Shown: positions 16,346 through 25,675, counted from the stretch's first letter. The stretch: DNA of 33,710 nt from Alphaproteobacteria bacterium UBA6062 (GCA_002428885.1 DIYE01000267.1:1-33710); one strand, 5' to 3'. A program made the numbers and translations. The notes: generated by a model not told the origin, from the sequence alone.

Positions 16346-16909
16346 ATGCTTGAACAACAGGACATCCTTGATTTCTGGTTTTTTCCGGAAAACCATCCTG
16401 AACATGGCGACAACAGGGTTGCCTGGTTTAAAAAGGATGCGACATTTGACGACGAAATCTCCCGGCGATTTAAGGAGAGTTTTGAGAAAGCCGTCAATGG
16501 GGATTGTCTCTCCTGGACGGACAGCGCTGACGGATGCCTTGCACTGATCCTGTTGTTTGACCAGTTTTCCCGGAATATGTTTCGCGACGACCCGAAAGCA
16601 TTTTCGGCAGACGGCAAAGCAAGAGAACTTGCCCGGCATATGATTGATCGCGGTTTTTATCGGGCCTTACCGGACTTCAAAAAAAAGTTCGCCATTCTTC
16701 CTTTTGAACATAGCGAAGATCTTACGGACCAGGAGTATTCGGTGAAACTCTTCCGGGAATTCGGAGGCGAGGTTGATATCGATTACGCGGTCCGGCATTA
16801 TGACATCATTAAACGGTTCGGCCGATTTCCTCACCGAAATGCCATACTTGGCCGACAATCAACAGAAGAAGAACTGAATTTTCTGAAGGAACCAAACTCC
16901 TCCTTCTGA
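16346..16909 (+). CDS. DUF924 family protein
   Basis: A 187-residue cytoplasmic protein of the DUF924 family. The hallmarks are ILDFWFFPE near the start and the WF pair in RVAWFKKDATFDDEI. Also present are LALILLFDQFSRNMFRDDPKAF, FAILPFEHSED, and near the end RFGRFPHRNAILGR. The biochemical role of the family is not established. An upstream ATG at 16316 is in frame, but the family motif begins right after ATG 16346, which has GGAAATGG upstream, so I prefer 16346. It is divergent from the lipoprotein gene and is followed by the dehydrogenase gene 51 bases later on the same strand. Confidence 0.9.
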   Translation: MLEQQDILDFWFFPENHPEHGDNRVAWFKKDATFDDEISRRFKESFEKAVNGDCLSWTDSADGCLALILLFDQFSRNMFRDDPKAFSADGKARELARHMIDRGFYRALPDFKKKFAILPFEHSEDLTDQEYSVKLFREFGGEVDIDYAVRHYDIIKRFGRFPHRNAILGRQSTEEELNFLKEPNSSF

Positions 16910-16960
16910 ACTGGGGCCCCTTCAAACCGGGCGTTTAACACTAAAATTTGGAAAGACCAT

Positions 16961-17725
16961 ATGGGAAGCCTGACAGGAAAAGTCATTATTGTAACCGGTG
17001 CCAGCCGGGGAATTGGAGCAGCAGCAGCCGTTGAACTGGCCGCGCAGGGGGCAAAGCTGTCGCTGAGTTCGAGAAATGCGGTGGACTGTAGTGCAGCGCT
17101 TGAGGAGATCGGTAATAAGGGCGGAGAAGCATTTGCGGCAAGCTGTGATGTCTCCAGTTATGAAGCTGTCGAAAAGCTTGTTTCCGAGACGATTGAGCGG
17201 TTTGGCCGGGTAGACGCCATTATTAATAATGCCGGCATCGTGGACCCGATCGCGCTGATCGAAGACAGCGATCCGGAAGCCTGGGCCCGAAACATTTCCG
17301 TTAACCTGGTCGGTGTCTATAACGGTATCCGGGCAACGCTTCCGCATTTCTATAAGCAAAATTCGGGAACCATCATTAATATCAGCTCCGGTGCAGCCCA
17401 TAATCCCTTGGAAGGCTGGAGTGCCTATTGTTCCGGTAAAGCCGGCGTTTACATGATGACCCGGGCGACAGCCCATGAAGCTGGGGAGCGAGGCGTTCGT
17501 GTCTTCGGTTTCGCACCCGGCGTTGTCGATACGGATATGCAGGGAACAATCCGGGCTTCGGGGATCAACCGGGTCAGTCAATTACCACGCGGAGACTTAT
17601 CCCCCAGCTCAGAACCGGCGGAAGCCATTGCCTGGCTGTGTGGTCGTGAAGCAGATGATCTGGCCGGCCAGGAACTTAGTATCCGGGACGAAAATCTCAG
17701 GAAGCGGATTGGCTTACCTCTTTAA
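16961..17725 (+). CDS. Short-chain dehydrogenase/reductase (SDR)
   Basis: A 254-residue classical SDR, probably an NAD(P)-dependent oxidoreductase of unknown substrate. It has the Rossmann motif TGASRGIGAAAAVELA at the N-terminus and the NAG motif INNAGIVDP. The catalytic residues are Ser in INISSGAAHNP and Tyr/Lys in SAYCSGKAGVYMMTRA. The C-terminal PGVVDTDMQG motif is also typical. The start is well placed, with GGAAAG at 16950-16955. It converges with the unrecognised gene on the minus strand, with only 12 bases between stops. No pathway context identifies its substrate. Confidence 0.92.
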   Translation: MGSLTGKVIIVTGASRGIGAAAAVELAAQGAKLSLSSRNAVDCSAALEEIGNKGGEAFAASCDVSSYEAVEKLVSETIERFGRVDAIINNAGIVDPIALIEDSDPEAWARNISVNLVGVYNGIRATLPHFYKQNSGTIINISSGAAHNPLEGWSAYCSGKAGVYMMTRATAHEAGERGVRVFGFAPGVVDTDMQGTIRASGINRVSQLPRGDLSPSSEPAEAIAWLCGREADDLAGQELSIRDENLRKRIGLPL

Positions 17726-17737
17726 CACCTTCCGTCA

Positions 17738-18505
17738 TCAGCCTTCAAACCGGGACAGTTTATCTTCCGCGAGCCTGTCCCGGAATTTCAGTGCCTCTTC
17801 CGCGGGAATTCGGCAAATTTCCGGAAGTGAAATCCGGTAGTGGCGGCATTGCTCTCTTAGAAAATACAATTCTTCCGCATATTCTTCCTCTTTTTTGAAA
17901 TGACTGCAAATTTCTTGCGGATCCATGAGTTGAAGAACCCTGACACTCATTAAAACCCTCTCCCTGTTGGCCCTGGCAGACTGATCCTGCGACCGAACGA
18001 GTAAATCACAGAACTGTTCCGCCATCCGGAACAGGAGATAAGAGGGATATAACAGGACGGAACTCCGGATATATCGGCGGTTCTGACGCTGCATAAAACC
18101 CGACATATCCGGTAAACGGGATGCCAGGAAGAGGCTGACAGCCTTGCGGCGGAAAGTGACAAGTTTACGAGGCATTAGAAACGCCAGTTGCAAAAGCGCC
18201 GGAGTATAGACGGCCATCTGACTGGCCGTCAGTAACTTGCCCATAAAATCAAACTCTGAGAGCCAGAAACGCCGGTCCACCGAAGACAGACTGAGCAAAC
18301 GAGCTTCAAACTGATCCCTGATATAAAGAAAGTCTCTTTTTTCATTGGCTAATCGAACAGAGAGGAACCGTCTGCTGGTTTTGTTTTCTATCAGAAAATC
18401 CCTTGCCCAGGGAGACAGAAAACCTGTTACGCTTTTCCAGGGAATATCCCGGCGGGGCGCAAGCAAGGCGTCAATACCAGCCTCTTTTTTTGCCATCTTC
18501 ACCAT
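17738..18505 (-). CDS. Hypothetical helical protein
   Basis: I do not recognise this 255-residue protein. It is rich in Arg and Leu, is predicted mostly helical, and has no clear signal peptide or strong transmembrane helix. A mildly hydrophobic stretch near residues 100-130 (VYTPALLQLAFLM) could lie against a membrane. The C-terminal 60 residues are charged and look like a coiled coil. Two starts three codons apart are possible, ATG 18505 and ATG 18496; the choice is open. The gene sits between the SDR and the ABC ATPase. Coding status is supported by length and by composition that matches its neighbours. Confidence 0.65.
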   Translation of the reverse strand: MVKMAKKEAGIDALLAPRRDIPWKSVTGFLSPWARDFLIENKTSRRFLSVRLANEKRDFLYIRDQFEARLLSLSSVDRRFWLSEFDFMGKLLTASQMAVYTPALLQLAFLMPRKLVTFRRKAVSLFLASRLPDMSGFMQRQNRRYIRSSVLLYPSYLLFRMAEQFCDLLVRSQDQSARANRERVLMSVRVLQLMDPQEICSHFKKEEEYAEELYFLREQCRHYRISLPEICRIPAEEALKFRDRLAEDKLSRFEG

Positions 18506-18592
18506 AACACCAGACCCTATACTGCTTTAAAACAGTAAACGTCTCTCTTGTTATCGGCGTGATATGATTTATCGGCTCAGTCTAGCCTTGGC

Positions 18593-19372
18593 TTAAAAGG
18601 CCATAGAGGTCACCGGCATATCGATGGGACCATCCTTCTTTTTATTCCAGAACTGATATAGGAACGGATCTTCGGACCGAACGGCTTCTTCCGTTTTACC
18701 AGACCAGACACATCGCCCCTGATGCAGCATGGCAACGCGATCAGAAACCTTTTCTGCCGTTGCCAGGTTGCTCGTCACAACAATCACTGTACTGCCAAGC
18801 TTGCGGACATTGGACAAAATAAGGTTGTTGATGACATTGCTCATGATCGGGTCAAGCCCGGCTGTCGGTTCATCCAGAAACAGGATAGGCGGTTCTCCGG
18901 CAAGAGCACGGGCAATCCCTACCCTTTTTTGCATCCCCCCTGAGAGTTCCGCCGGATAGAGATCAACCACATCCTCGGAAAGGCCGACAGCCTGCACCTT
19001 ATCGGCCGCCAGTTCACGAACCGAAGATCGGCTGTTACCCGGCTGCTGCAAAAGACGAAATCCGATATTCTCCCAGACAGGCAACCCGTCAAAAAGCCCG
19101 GAGCGCTGAAACAGAATTCCAAACTGACGCAAATAAGCATCATGCTCTGCCGTATTCGGCGATGGTACCGGCTGGCCCGCTACCGCCATCTGTCCGCTAT
19201 CCGCCGGTATCAAACCAAGAATACATTTGAGTGCCAGGGTTTTCCCTGCACCGGACGGTCCGATCAGAGTTAGAATCTCACCATCACCAACCTCAAAAGA
19301 CAGACCGTCCAGAGCCTTTTGCCCGCTAAATGTCTTGGACAGATTATCAATCCTGATTTTTGTTTCAGGCAC
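18593..19372 (-). CDS. ABC transporter ATP-binding protein, MlaF/Mkl-like, altered H-loop
   Basis: A 259-residue ATPase subunit of the type that drives MCE-linked lipid transport. Walker A is GPSGAGKT (38-45), signature LSGGMQKR (143-150) and Walker B ILFLDEPT (163-170), followed by AGLDP. The LSGGMQKRVGIARALA sequence is typical of the MlaF/Mkl group. The H-loop, usually THD in this family, reads TSN (200-202), so the histidine that contacts the ATP gamma-phosphate is missing. No permease (MlaE), MCE protein (MlaD) or other partner lies near. The start is a GTG at 19372 preceded by GGGTGA. It is divergent from the cobalamin gene at 19479. Confidence 0.85.
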   Translation of the reverse strand: MPETKIRIDNLSKTFSGQKALDGLSFEVGDGEILTLIGPSGAGKTLALKCILGLIPADSGQMAVAGQPVPSPNTAEHDAYLRQFGILFQRSGLFDGLPVWENIGFRLLQQPGNSRSSVRELAADKVQAVGLSEDVVDLYPAELSGGMQKRVGIARALAGEPPILFLDEPTAGLDPIMSNVINNLILSNVRKLGSTVIVVTSNLATAEKVSDRVAMLHQGRCVWSGKTEEAVRSEDPFLYQFWNKKKDGPIDMPVTSMAF

Positions 19373-19478
19373 CTATATCACCCTGATTGCTGGAGCGTAT
19401 TACCTCATTGCCAGACAAGCTACAGGATAAGTTTGCGATATCAAAATGCTATCTGTATGAAGGAGCGGCAAAGACAGC

Positions 19479-20516
19479 ATGGATCGCATCATGACATCTT
19501 CTAAAAGCTATCATCGAGATTTGTATCATGGCGGCGATCTTGATGCTGCTATTCTGACCTATGGCGGTACGGCGGACATTTGGCTGGATCTCAGCACCGG
19601 CATAAACCCCATCCCCTACCCTGTTCCTCCTATCCCGCCATCACTCTGGAACCGGTTACCGGAAAGTGGGTCTGAAACAACTCTCCTGGAGGCGGCCCGG
19701 CGTTATTACGAGATCCCTGAAACAATGGGGGTTACAGCCTGTCCGGGAACGCAGTCGGCCATACAGATCCTGCCTTCCCTTTTTAAACCATGTAACGTTG
19801 CCATTCTCTCACCGACTTACGCAGAACACCGTCATTGCTGGCAGGCTCACGGGCATGACATTCTGGAAGTAACAAGACCAGACGATATACCGCCAGACTG
19901 TTCCGTTATCATTCTGGTCTCTCCCAATAATCCGACAGGCTGGTTTCCGACGGAGCGGTTGGTGTCTGACCTTCACCAGCAGGCCAGGGAAAGAAACGGC
20001 CTTTTGGTGGTGGATGAAGCTTTTATGGATTGTACACCGGATAGAAGCTGTCTTCCCTTGCTGTCTCCTGATTGCCTGATTGTCCTTAAATCCTTCGGGA
20101 AATTCTTTGGCCTTGCCGGTCTGCGCCTTGGTTTCGCAATTGGCGATCCAAAAATAACCGGAGAGATCAACAAACGGCTCGGTCCCTGGGCAGTGTCAGG
20201 GCCTGCCTCTCATATCGGAGCAAAAGCGCTGTCCGATTCTTCATGGATTTCCGGAACACGACAGCGACTTCAAGAAGATAAAGTCGCCTGCCACCGGTTG
20301 CTGACAGAAAATGGATTGGTCCTGCTTGGCGGAACAGATCTTTTCACACTCATTCAACATGATCGCGCTGCTCCGCTCTTTCAGCATCTATGCGAAAATC
20401 AGATTCTCTCTCGTCCGTTTCCAGAACACCCATCTCTGATCCGTTTTGGCCACCCGGCAAGCGACGAAAACCGTCAACGTCTGTCATCTCTTCTGAACCA
20501 GTTCAGTAATATTTGA
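19479..20516 (+). CDS. cobC: Threonine-phosphate decarboxylase, PLP-dependent (CobC; CobD in Salmonella naming)
   Basis: Predicted to make (R)-1-amino-2-propanol O-2-phosphate from L-threonine O-3-phosphate, the linker of the cobalamin nucleotide loop. The 345-residue class-I aminotransferase-fold protein has HGGDLDAA near the start, DLSTGINP, the VSPNNPTGW motif, VDEAFMD, and the PLP lysine K208 in LKSFGKFFGLAGLRLGF. The start is ATG 19479 with AGGAG at 19461-19465; ATG 19491 is an alternative. Its product acts with CbiB in the same step, and CbiB is encoded at 27720. The B12 riboswitch lies downstream of this gene, so it is not controlled by that switch. Confidence 0.93.
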   Translation: MDRIMTSSKSYHRDLYHGGDLDAAILTYGGTADIWLDLSTGINPIPYPVPPIPPSLWNRLPESGSETTLLEAARRYYEIPETMGVTACPGTQSAIQILPSLFKPCNVAILSPTYAEHRHCWQAHGHDILEVTRPDDIPPDCSVIILVSPNNPTGWFPTERLVSDLHQQARERNGLLVVDEAFMDCTPDRSCLPLLSPDCLIVLKSFGKFFGLAGLRLGFAIGDPKITGEINKRLGPWAVSGPASHIGAKALSDSSWISGTRQRLQEDKVACHRLLTENGLVLLGGTDLFTLIQHDRAAPLFQHLCENQILSRPFPEHPSLIRFGHPASDENRQRLSSLLNQFSNI

Positions 20517-20554
20517 CCAACAGATTAATACCAGTCGCCCAGCACATATTGGAA

Positions 20555-20583
20555 TTGACTTGCAGATCGATCCGCCGTAGCGT
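20555..20583 (+). promoter_or_regulatory. Candidate sigma-70 promoter for the riboswitch transcript
   Basis: TTGACT (20555-20560) and TAGCGT (20578-20583) are separated by 17 bases. This would start transcription at about 20590, right at the riboswitch. The -10 element is weak. Confidence 0.4.
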
Positions 20584-20749
20584 CCGGGCAATGGTTTCGG
20601 GGTTTCCCCGGATTAAAAGGGAACACGGTGAGGCGTTTTTGCCAATTCCGAGGCTGTCCCCGCAACTGTAAGTGATTAGCCACTGTCGTAAACCACTGTG
20701 AAAACGGGAAGGTGGTCAGAGGTGCCATTCACGAGCCAGGAGACCTGCC
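20583..20749 (+). promoter_or_regulatory. Cobalamin (B12) riboswitch
   Basis: This region has the classic cobalamin-riboswitch blocks in order: AAAAGGGAACACGGTGAGG, then GGCTGTCCCCGCAACTGTAAG, the B12 box AGCCACTG (20678-20685), ACCACTG, GGGAAGGTGGTCAGAGG, and the closing GAGCCAGGAGACCTGCC. Binding of coenzyme B12 would repress expression. It is followed within about 35 bases by a GGAGG ribosome-binding site and the 32-codon ORF ahead of cobW. I see no strong T-run terminator, so translational control is likely. It controls at least the cobW-cobN-cobO-cobQ operon. Confidence 0.95.
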
Positions 20750-20785
20750 ATGTAATGTCAATTAACAACATGACGGAGGATCATG

Positions 20786-20884
20786 ATGAGCTGTAACCTG
20801 ACAGCAGAATCAGTCTGTAAAGAACGCGTTCCCGGTTTTTCCGATCTGTTGACAGTATCGGGAGATACCCATGTCGTCTTTTGA
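20786..20884 (+). CDS. Candidate 32-residue ORF between riboswitch and cobW
   Basis: ATG at 20786 (another ATG at 20783) follows GGAGG at 20775-20779 with good spacing. The frame runs 32 codons to TGA at 20882-20884, overlapping the start of cobW by 14 bases. The peptide begins MSCNLTAESVCKERV, has two cysteines and ends THVVF. It has the best ribosome-binding site near the riboswitch. It may be a leader peptide that couples riboswitch control to cobW, or an unrecognised small protein. It could also be a chance frame. Confidence 0.45.
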   Translation: MSCNLTAESVCKERVPGFSDLLTVSGDTHVVF

Positions 20885-21905
20885 AAAAATCCCAGCAACA
20901 GTTATCACCGGTTTTCTGGGTGCCGGAAAAACCAGCCTGATCAGAAACCTGATTGAAACCGCCAATGGCAAACGGCTGGCTCTCATCATCAATGAATTCG
21001 GTGATCTCGGGGTTGATGGTGAAATTCTTAAAGGCTGCGGCAATGAGAATTGCAGCGAAGAGGATATTGTCGAGCTGGCCAATGGCTGCATCTGCTGCAC
21101 GGTAGCGGATGATTTTCTGCCAACCATCCAATCCCTGCTGGATCGCCCTGACCGACCGGATCATATTATTGTCGAAACTTCTGGCCTTGCTTTGCCAAAG
21201 CCGCTCGTTCGTGCATTTGGCTGGCCGGAAGTCCGCACCCAGGTCACCGTTGACGGTGTGGTTACCGTTATTGATGGTCCAGCTTATCGGGACGGACTGT
21301 TCGCCTCTGATCCGTCTGCTGTTCAACAGCAGCGGGAGGAAGACGAAAATCTGGATCATGACAGTCCGCTGGAAGAGTTATTCGAAGATCAGCTTAACTG
21401 CGCTGATATGATCATTTTAAATAAATCGGATCTATTGCAGGAAAACGATATCCGGCAGACCGAAGCAGAAATCCGGACACGCGTAAAACCGTCCGTAAAG
21501 CTTGTAAAAGCAAGTCACGGAGAGATTAGCGGAGAAGTTCTTCTGGGCATCGGAGCTGCGGCAGAAGACGATCTGGACACCCGGAAATCCCATCATGACA
21601 GCGCTGATGATCACGAACATGACGACTTTGACAGCTTTGTCACAGACGTACCGGATCCGGATCAGCCTGAAGATCTGATCGGCAAACTCAAAACTGTTAT
21701 TGAGCAGCACGGCATTCTTCGCATCAAGGGCTTTATTGCCGTTAAAGACAAAGGTATGCGCCTTGTTGTCCAAGGGGTCGGCTCACGAATACAGTATTAT
21801 TACGATCGGGAATGGCAGACGGATGAAGCCCGCAAAAGTCGCCTGGTCGTCATCGGTGAACATGGCCTTGATGAAGCTGCCATTTCCAGCGCACTGCAAA
21901 ACTGA
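20871..21905 (+). CDS. cobW: CobW-type GTPase / metal chaperone for cobalamin synthesis
   Basis: A 344-residue GTPase, predicted to deliver cobalt to the CobN cobaltochelatase. It has Walker A GFLGAGKTS (14-22), the CxCC metal motif GCICC (C73, C75, C76), the ETSGLALP switch, NKSD for guanine recognition, and a His/Asp-rich segment (HHDSADDHEHDD). The C-terminal domain ends in the family pattern RLVVIGEHGLDE. The start is ATG 20871 with GGAG at 20861-20864. It is the first long gene after the B12 riboswitch and is followed by cobN after a 2-base gap, which supports this cobalt-chaperone role over a zinc role. Confidence 0.94.
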   Translation: MSSFEKIPATVITGFLGAGKTSLIRNLIETANGKRLALIINEFGDLGVDGEILKGCGNENCSEEDIVELANGCICCTVADDFLPTIQSLLDRPDRPDHIIVETSGLALPKPLVRAFGWPEVRTQVTVDGVVTVIDGPAYRDGLFASDPSAVQQQREEDENLDHDSPLEELFEDQLNCADMIILNKSDLLQENDIRQTEAEIRTRVKPSVKLVKASHGEISGEVLLGIGAAAEDDLDTRKSHHDSADDHEHDDFDSFVTDVPDPDQPEDLIGKLKTVIEQHGILRIKGFIAVKDKGMRLVVQGVGSRIQYYYDREWQTDEARKSRLVVIGEHGLDEAAISSALQN

Positions 21906-21907
21906 CA

Positions 21908-24900
21908 ATGCATCTGCTTGCCGCAACACCGGGAGGGATAGCAGACGGCTCTGAAGCGGTTGACCTCGGCCAGACACCAGGGGATATCGTTTTTTTGTCT
22001 GCCGCCGATACGGAGCTGTCCAGCCTGGCCGTTGCCGCATCAGACTCTGATGTCAACGCTCCGGCTTTGCGATTGGCCAACAACATGCAGCTTTCCCACA
22101 ATCTGAGTGTCGACATCTATGTGGAGGAGATCATCTCCTCCGCCAAACTGGTGATCGTCCGGCTGTTGGGCGGCGTCAGTTACTGGTCCTACGGAGTTGA
22201 GCAGATAACTGAATGCTGCCGCCGGAATAATATCCTGTTGGCCTTTCTCCCTGGAGATGATCAGCCGGATGAGGAACTCACAGGTCTGAACACACTGGGG
22301 CGCGAATCCTCTCACAGACTGTGGCAATATTGCGTTCACGGCGGCAAAACCAATTACCGGGAGTTCCTGAATTACTGCTATTCTCTTTTGGATCATCCAA
22401 CCTCCTGGCAGGAGCCCCGTCCTCTTCTGAAAGCAGGCCTCTACTGGCCGGAGGCGGACAATCCGGATCTGGATACTTTATGGTCAGCAGAGGCTCCCGT
22501 TGTAGCCATTGTCTTTTATCGCGCACTCTTTCAGGCGGATAATCTGGGGCCGGTCAATGATCTGATAAAAGCCTTACAGGAAAGAGGGATTAATCCCCTA
22601 CCTGTCTATGTTTCCAGTCTCAAAGAAGCTGTCTCGGCGGAGATCATCCGCACCCTGTTTGATCAGGCTCCACCGTCGGTTATTTTAAATGCCACGGGAT
22701 TTGCGGTTTCCAGCCCGAACGGTACGAAAAAGGAAACACCTTTTGACGACGCTGACTGTCCGGTTTTCCAGGTAATCTTTTCCGGCAGCAACGAAGACGG
22801 CTGGAGAGATAGCATCAGCGGTCTTTCCGCCCGGGATATCGCCATGAATGTGGCTCTGCCTGAAGTGGATGGCCGCGTACTCAGTAGGGCCGTATCTTTT
22901 AAAGCCGATGCTGGTTTTGACGATCTTACCCAAACCAATATCACCGCCTACCGATCAGTACCGGACCGCATAGAATTTGCCGCCGATCTTGCAGCAAATT
23001 GGACTAGCCTCAGAACGGCTGCACCGAAACATCGTAAAATCGCTTTGATCCTTGCCAACTATCCGAACCGGAACGGCCGTATCGGGAACGGTGTAGGCCT
23101 CGATACTCCGGCCGGTGTCATTGAAGTTCTGACAGCCATGGAAAAAGCCGGTTATCCGGTTGCAGATATCCCGGAAAATGGAAACACCCTGGTTGAGGCT
23201 CTCCTGTCCGGTCCCACAAACGATCGTACCGACTGGCAGGCCGGAGATCATTCGCTGTCTCTGGAAATTTACCTCCAGCATTTTGAACAGCTTCCCGAGC
23301 TCGTCAGAAATGCCGTTCGGGAGAAATGGGGCGCCCCGGAAAAGGATCCGTTTTTTAAAGACGGTGCGTTCCATTTATCAGTGATGACCCTTGATGAAAC
23401 AATTATCGGGATTCAACCGGCTCGCGGCTACAATATTGATCCGGAGAAGACCTATCATGATCCGGATCTGGTGCCGCCGCACGGTTATCTTGCTTTTTAT
23501 CTCTGGCTTCGCTTTGAGAAAAAAGTCCATGCTATTGCCCATATGGGCAAGCACGGCAATCTGGAATGGCTGCCCGGTAAATCTGTCGCCCTGTCGGAAG
23601 AGTGCTTTCCCGAAGCGGTTTTTGGACCTGTTCCTCATTTATATCCCTTTATCGTCAATGATCCGGGGGAAGGAACCCAGGCCAAGCGCCGGGCCTCTGC
23701 GGTTATTATCGATCATCTGACCCCGCCTATGACCCGGGCAGAAAGCTATGGCCCGCTTGCCGATCTGGAAAGACTGGTGGATGAATATTATGAAGCCGCC
23801 AATGTGGATCCACGCCGTCTGGAAGTTCTGCAAAAGCAGATCCTTGAACTAACGCAGATGTCCGGTATCCATCTGGATTGCGGCATCGAAGAAAAAGACG
23901 AAGACAGCGAGCAACTTTCCAAACTCGATAACTATCTTTGCGAATTGAAAGAACTGCAAATCCGCGATGGCCTGCATATTTTTGGTCAGTCTCCTACCGG
24001 GAAGCAACTCGAGGATCTATTGGTTGCCCTGGTGCGCATTCCTCGACATAACGGCGAGAGTTCTGATGCCTCGCTGATCCGAGTGCTGGCTTCCGATCTC
24101 GAGATTCTGGAGGATTTTGATCCTCTTGATTGTACTATGGGCGACCCCTGGACCGGAAAGCGGCCTTCTGTTCTTGAGAATTCGGAAACCTGGCGTAGCA
24201 ACGGTGATACAGTCGAAAGACTGGAACAATTGGCGGCGGACCTTGTTTCCGGCCGAAAATTACCTGGCAAAAGCTGGAAGAAGACCAAAGCCGTTCTGGA
24301 CGGCATCGCTTCTCACCTTCAGCCGATTGTGGAGCAGTGCGGTCAGTCTGAAACGGATGGATTTTTAAAAGCGTTGGATGGTCGTTTTGTAGCACCGGGC
24401 CCCTCCGGTGCGCCAACACGAGGCCGTAATGACGTCCTGCCGACCGGGCGAAATTTTTTCTCAGTCGACAGCCGTGCTGTTCCGACACCGACCGCCTGGC
24501 TGCTGGGCTGGAAGTCCGCCGATATTCTGATCCGCCATTACCGGCAGGAGAACGGCGCCTGGCCGACATCCATGATCCTCAGTGCCTGGGGCACCTCCAA
24601 TATGCGCACGGGCGGTGATGATATCGCCCAGGCCCTTGCCTTGATGGGCGTACGTCCGACCTGGGATAAAGCATCCAATCGGGTAACCGGCTTTGAAATT
24701 ATCCCGGCCTCTCTGCTGGATCGTCCCCGAGTGGATGTGACGCTCAGGATTTCCGGATTTTTCCGGGATGCCTTCCCCCAGCAGATGGCGTTGTTTGATA
24801 GCGCTGTTCGGGCCGTCGCAGATCTCGATGAAGAACCGGCGATCAATCCTTTGGCTGAACGGGTTAAAAACGAAACGGATCATCTCACAGCGAAAGGCCT

Positions 24901-25675
24901 GGATGTTTCCGAAGCTAAGCGCAAGGCCGGATACCGACTGTTTGGCTCGAAACCCGGCGCTTACGGTGCCGGTCTGCAGGCGCTGATTGACGAAAAAGGC
25001 TGGGAAAGCGATGCCGATCTTGCCAAGGCCTATATCGCCTGGGGCGGTTATGCCTATGGTGCAAAGGAAGAAGGCAGCCCGGCCCACGGATTGTTCGAAA
25101 GCCGCCTGAAACAGATTGATGCCGTCATCCATAACCAGGATAATCGGGAGCATGATCTGCTGGACAGTGACGATTACTACCAATTTGAAGGGGGGGTCAC
25201 AGCGGCAGTTCGGCATATCAAGGGAGAACAGCCGAAGATCTATCATAATGATCACTCCCGTCCGGAGAGTCCGAAAATCAGATCGCTTGAGGACGAAATA
25301 GGTCGGGTCGTCAGGGCCCGCGCCGCCAATCCCAAATGGATCGAAGGGGTTATGCGGCACGGCTATAAAGGCGCTTTTGAGATAGCGGCGACACTGGATT
25401 ATCTGTTTGCTTTTGCCGCCACGTCAAAGGCGGTCAAAGATCACCACTTTGATCTTCTTTTTGACGCCTATATTGATGATCCGGACGTCCATGCTTTTCT
25501 GGAAGAGAATAATCCCGACGCCCTTACAGAAATGCTGGACCGATTTGAAGAGGCACTCGAACGGGGATTATGGCAGCCCCGGCGGAACAGTATCCGTCAG
25601 GACCTGGCTGCCCTGAAACAGGAGGAAAACAATGGTCAAGGAAATGACACCGGAAGAGCTGGAGCGCGCCAATGA
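21908..25675 (+). CDS. cobN: Cobaltochelatase large subunit CobN
   Basis: The 1255-residue CobN subunit of aerobic-type cobaltochelatase, which with CobS and CobT inserts cobalt into hydrogenobyrinic acid a,c-diamide using ATP. Visible family motifs include ILANYPNRNGRIGNGVGLDTP, MGKHGNLEWLPGKSVALS, PHLYPFIVNDPGEGTQAKRR, FFSVDSRAVPTPTAW, and DVTLRISGFFRDAFPQQ. The length is normal for CobN. There is no AAA+ domain here, so CobS and CobT must be encoded elsewhere. It follows cobW after 2 bases, and its 3' end overlaps cobO by 44 bases. No clear Shine-Dalgarno precedes the ATG, so coupling to cobW is likely. Confidence 0.97.
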   Translation: MHLLAATPGGIADGSEAVDLGQTPGDIVFLSAADTELSSLAVAASDSDVNAPALRLANNMQLSHNLSVDIYVEEIISSAKLVIVRLLGGVSYWSYGVEQITECCRRNNILLAFLPGDDQPDEELTGLNTLGRESSHRLWQYCVHGGKTNYREFLNYCYSLLDHPTSWQEPRPLLKAGLYWPEADNPDLDTLWSAEAPVVAIVFYRALFQADNLGPVNDLIKALQERGINPLPVYVSSLKEAVSAEIIRTLFDQAPPSVILNATGFAVSSPNGTKKETPFDDADCPVFQVIFSGSNEDGWRDSISGLSARDIAMNVALPEVDGRVLSRAVSFKADAGFDDLTQTNITAYRSVPDRIEFAADLAANWTSLRTAAPKHRKIALILANYPNRNGRIGNGVGLDTPAGVIEVLTAMEKAGYPVADIPENGNTLVEALLSGPTNDRTDWQAGDHSLSLEIYLQHFEQLPELVRNAVREKWGAPEKDPFFKDGAFHLSVMTLDETIIGIQPARGYNIDPEKTYHDPDLVPPHGYLAFYLWLRFEKKVHAIAHMGKHGNLEWLPGKSVALSEECFPEAVFGPVPHLYPFIVNDPGEGTQAKRRASAVIIDHLTPPMTRAESYGPLADLERLVDEYYEAANVDPRRLEVLQKQILELTQMSGIHLDCGIEEKDEDSEQLSKLDNYLCELKELQIRDGLHIFGQSPTGKQLEDLLVALVRIPRHNGESSDASLIRVLASDLEILEDFDPLDCTMGDPWTGKRPSVLENSETWRSNGDTVERLEQLAADLVSGRKLPGKSWKKTKAVLDGIASHLQPIVEQCGQSETDGFLKALDGRFVAPGPSGAPTRGRNDVLPTGRNFFSVDSRAVPTPTAWLLGWKSADILIRHYRQENGAWPTSMILSAWGTSNMRTGGDDIAQALALMGVRPTWDKASNRVTGFEIIPASLLDRPRVDVTLRISGFFRDAFPQQMALFDSAVRAVADLDEEPAINPLAERVKNETDHLTAKGLDVSEAKRKAGYRLFGSKPGAYGAGLQALIDEKGWESDADLAKAYIAWGGYAYGAKEEGSPAHGLFESRLKQIDAVIHNQDNREHDLLDSDDYYQFEGGVTAAVRHIKGEQPKIYHNDHSRPESPKIRSLEDEIGRVVRARAANPKWIEGVMRHGYKGAFEIAATLDYLFAFAATSKAVKDHHFDLLFDAYIDDPDVHAFLEENNPDALTEMLDRFEEALERGLWQPRRNSIRQDLAALKQEENNGQGNDTGRAGARQ

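Noticed and set aside
24461..25360. 299-codon minus-strand frame
   Set aside because: Antisense to cobN, whose conserved motifs cover the same stretch.
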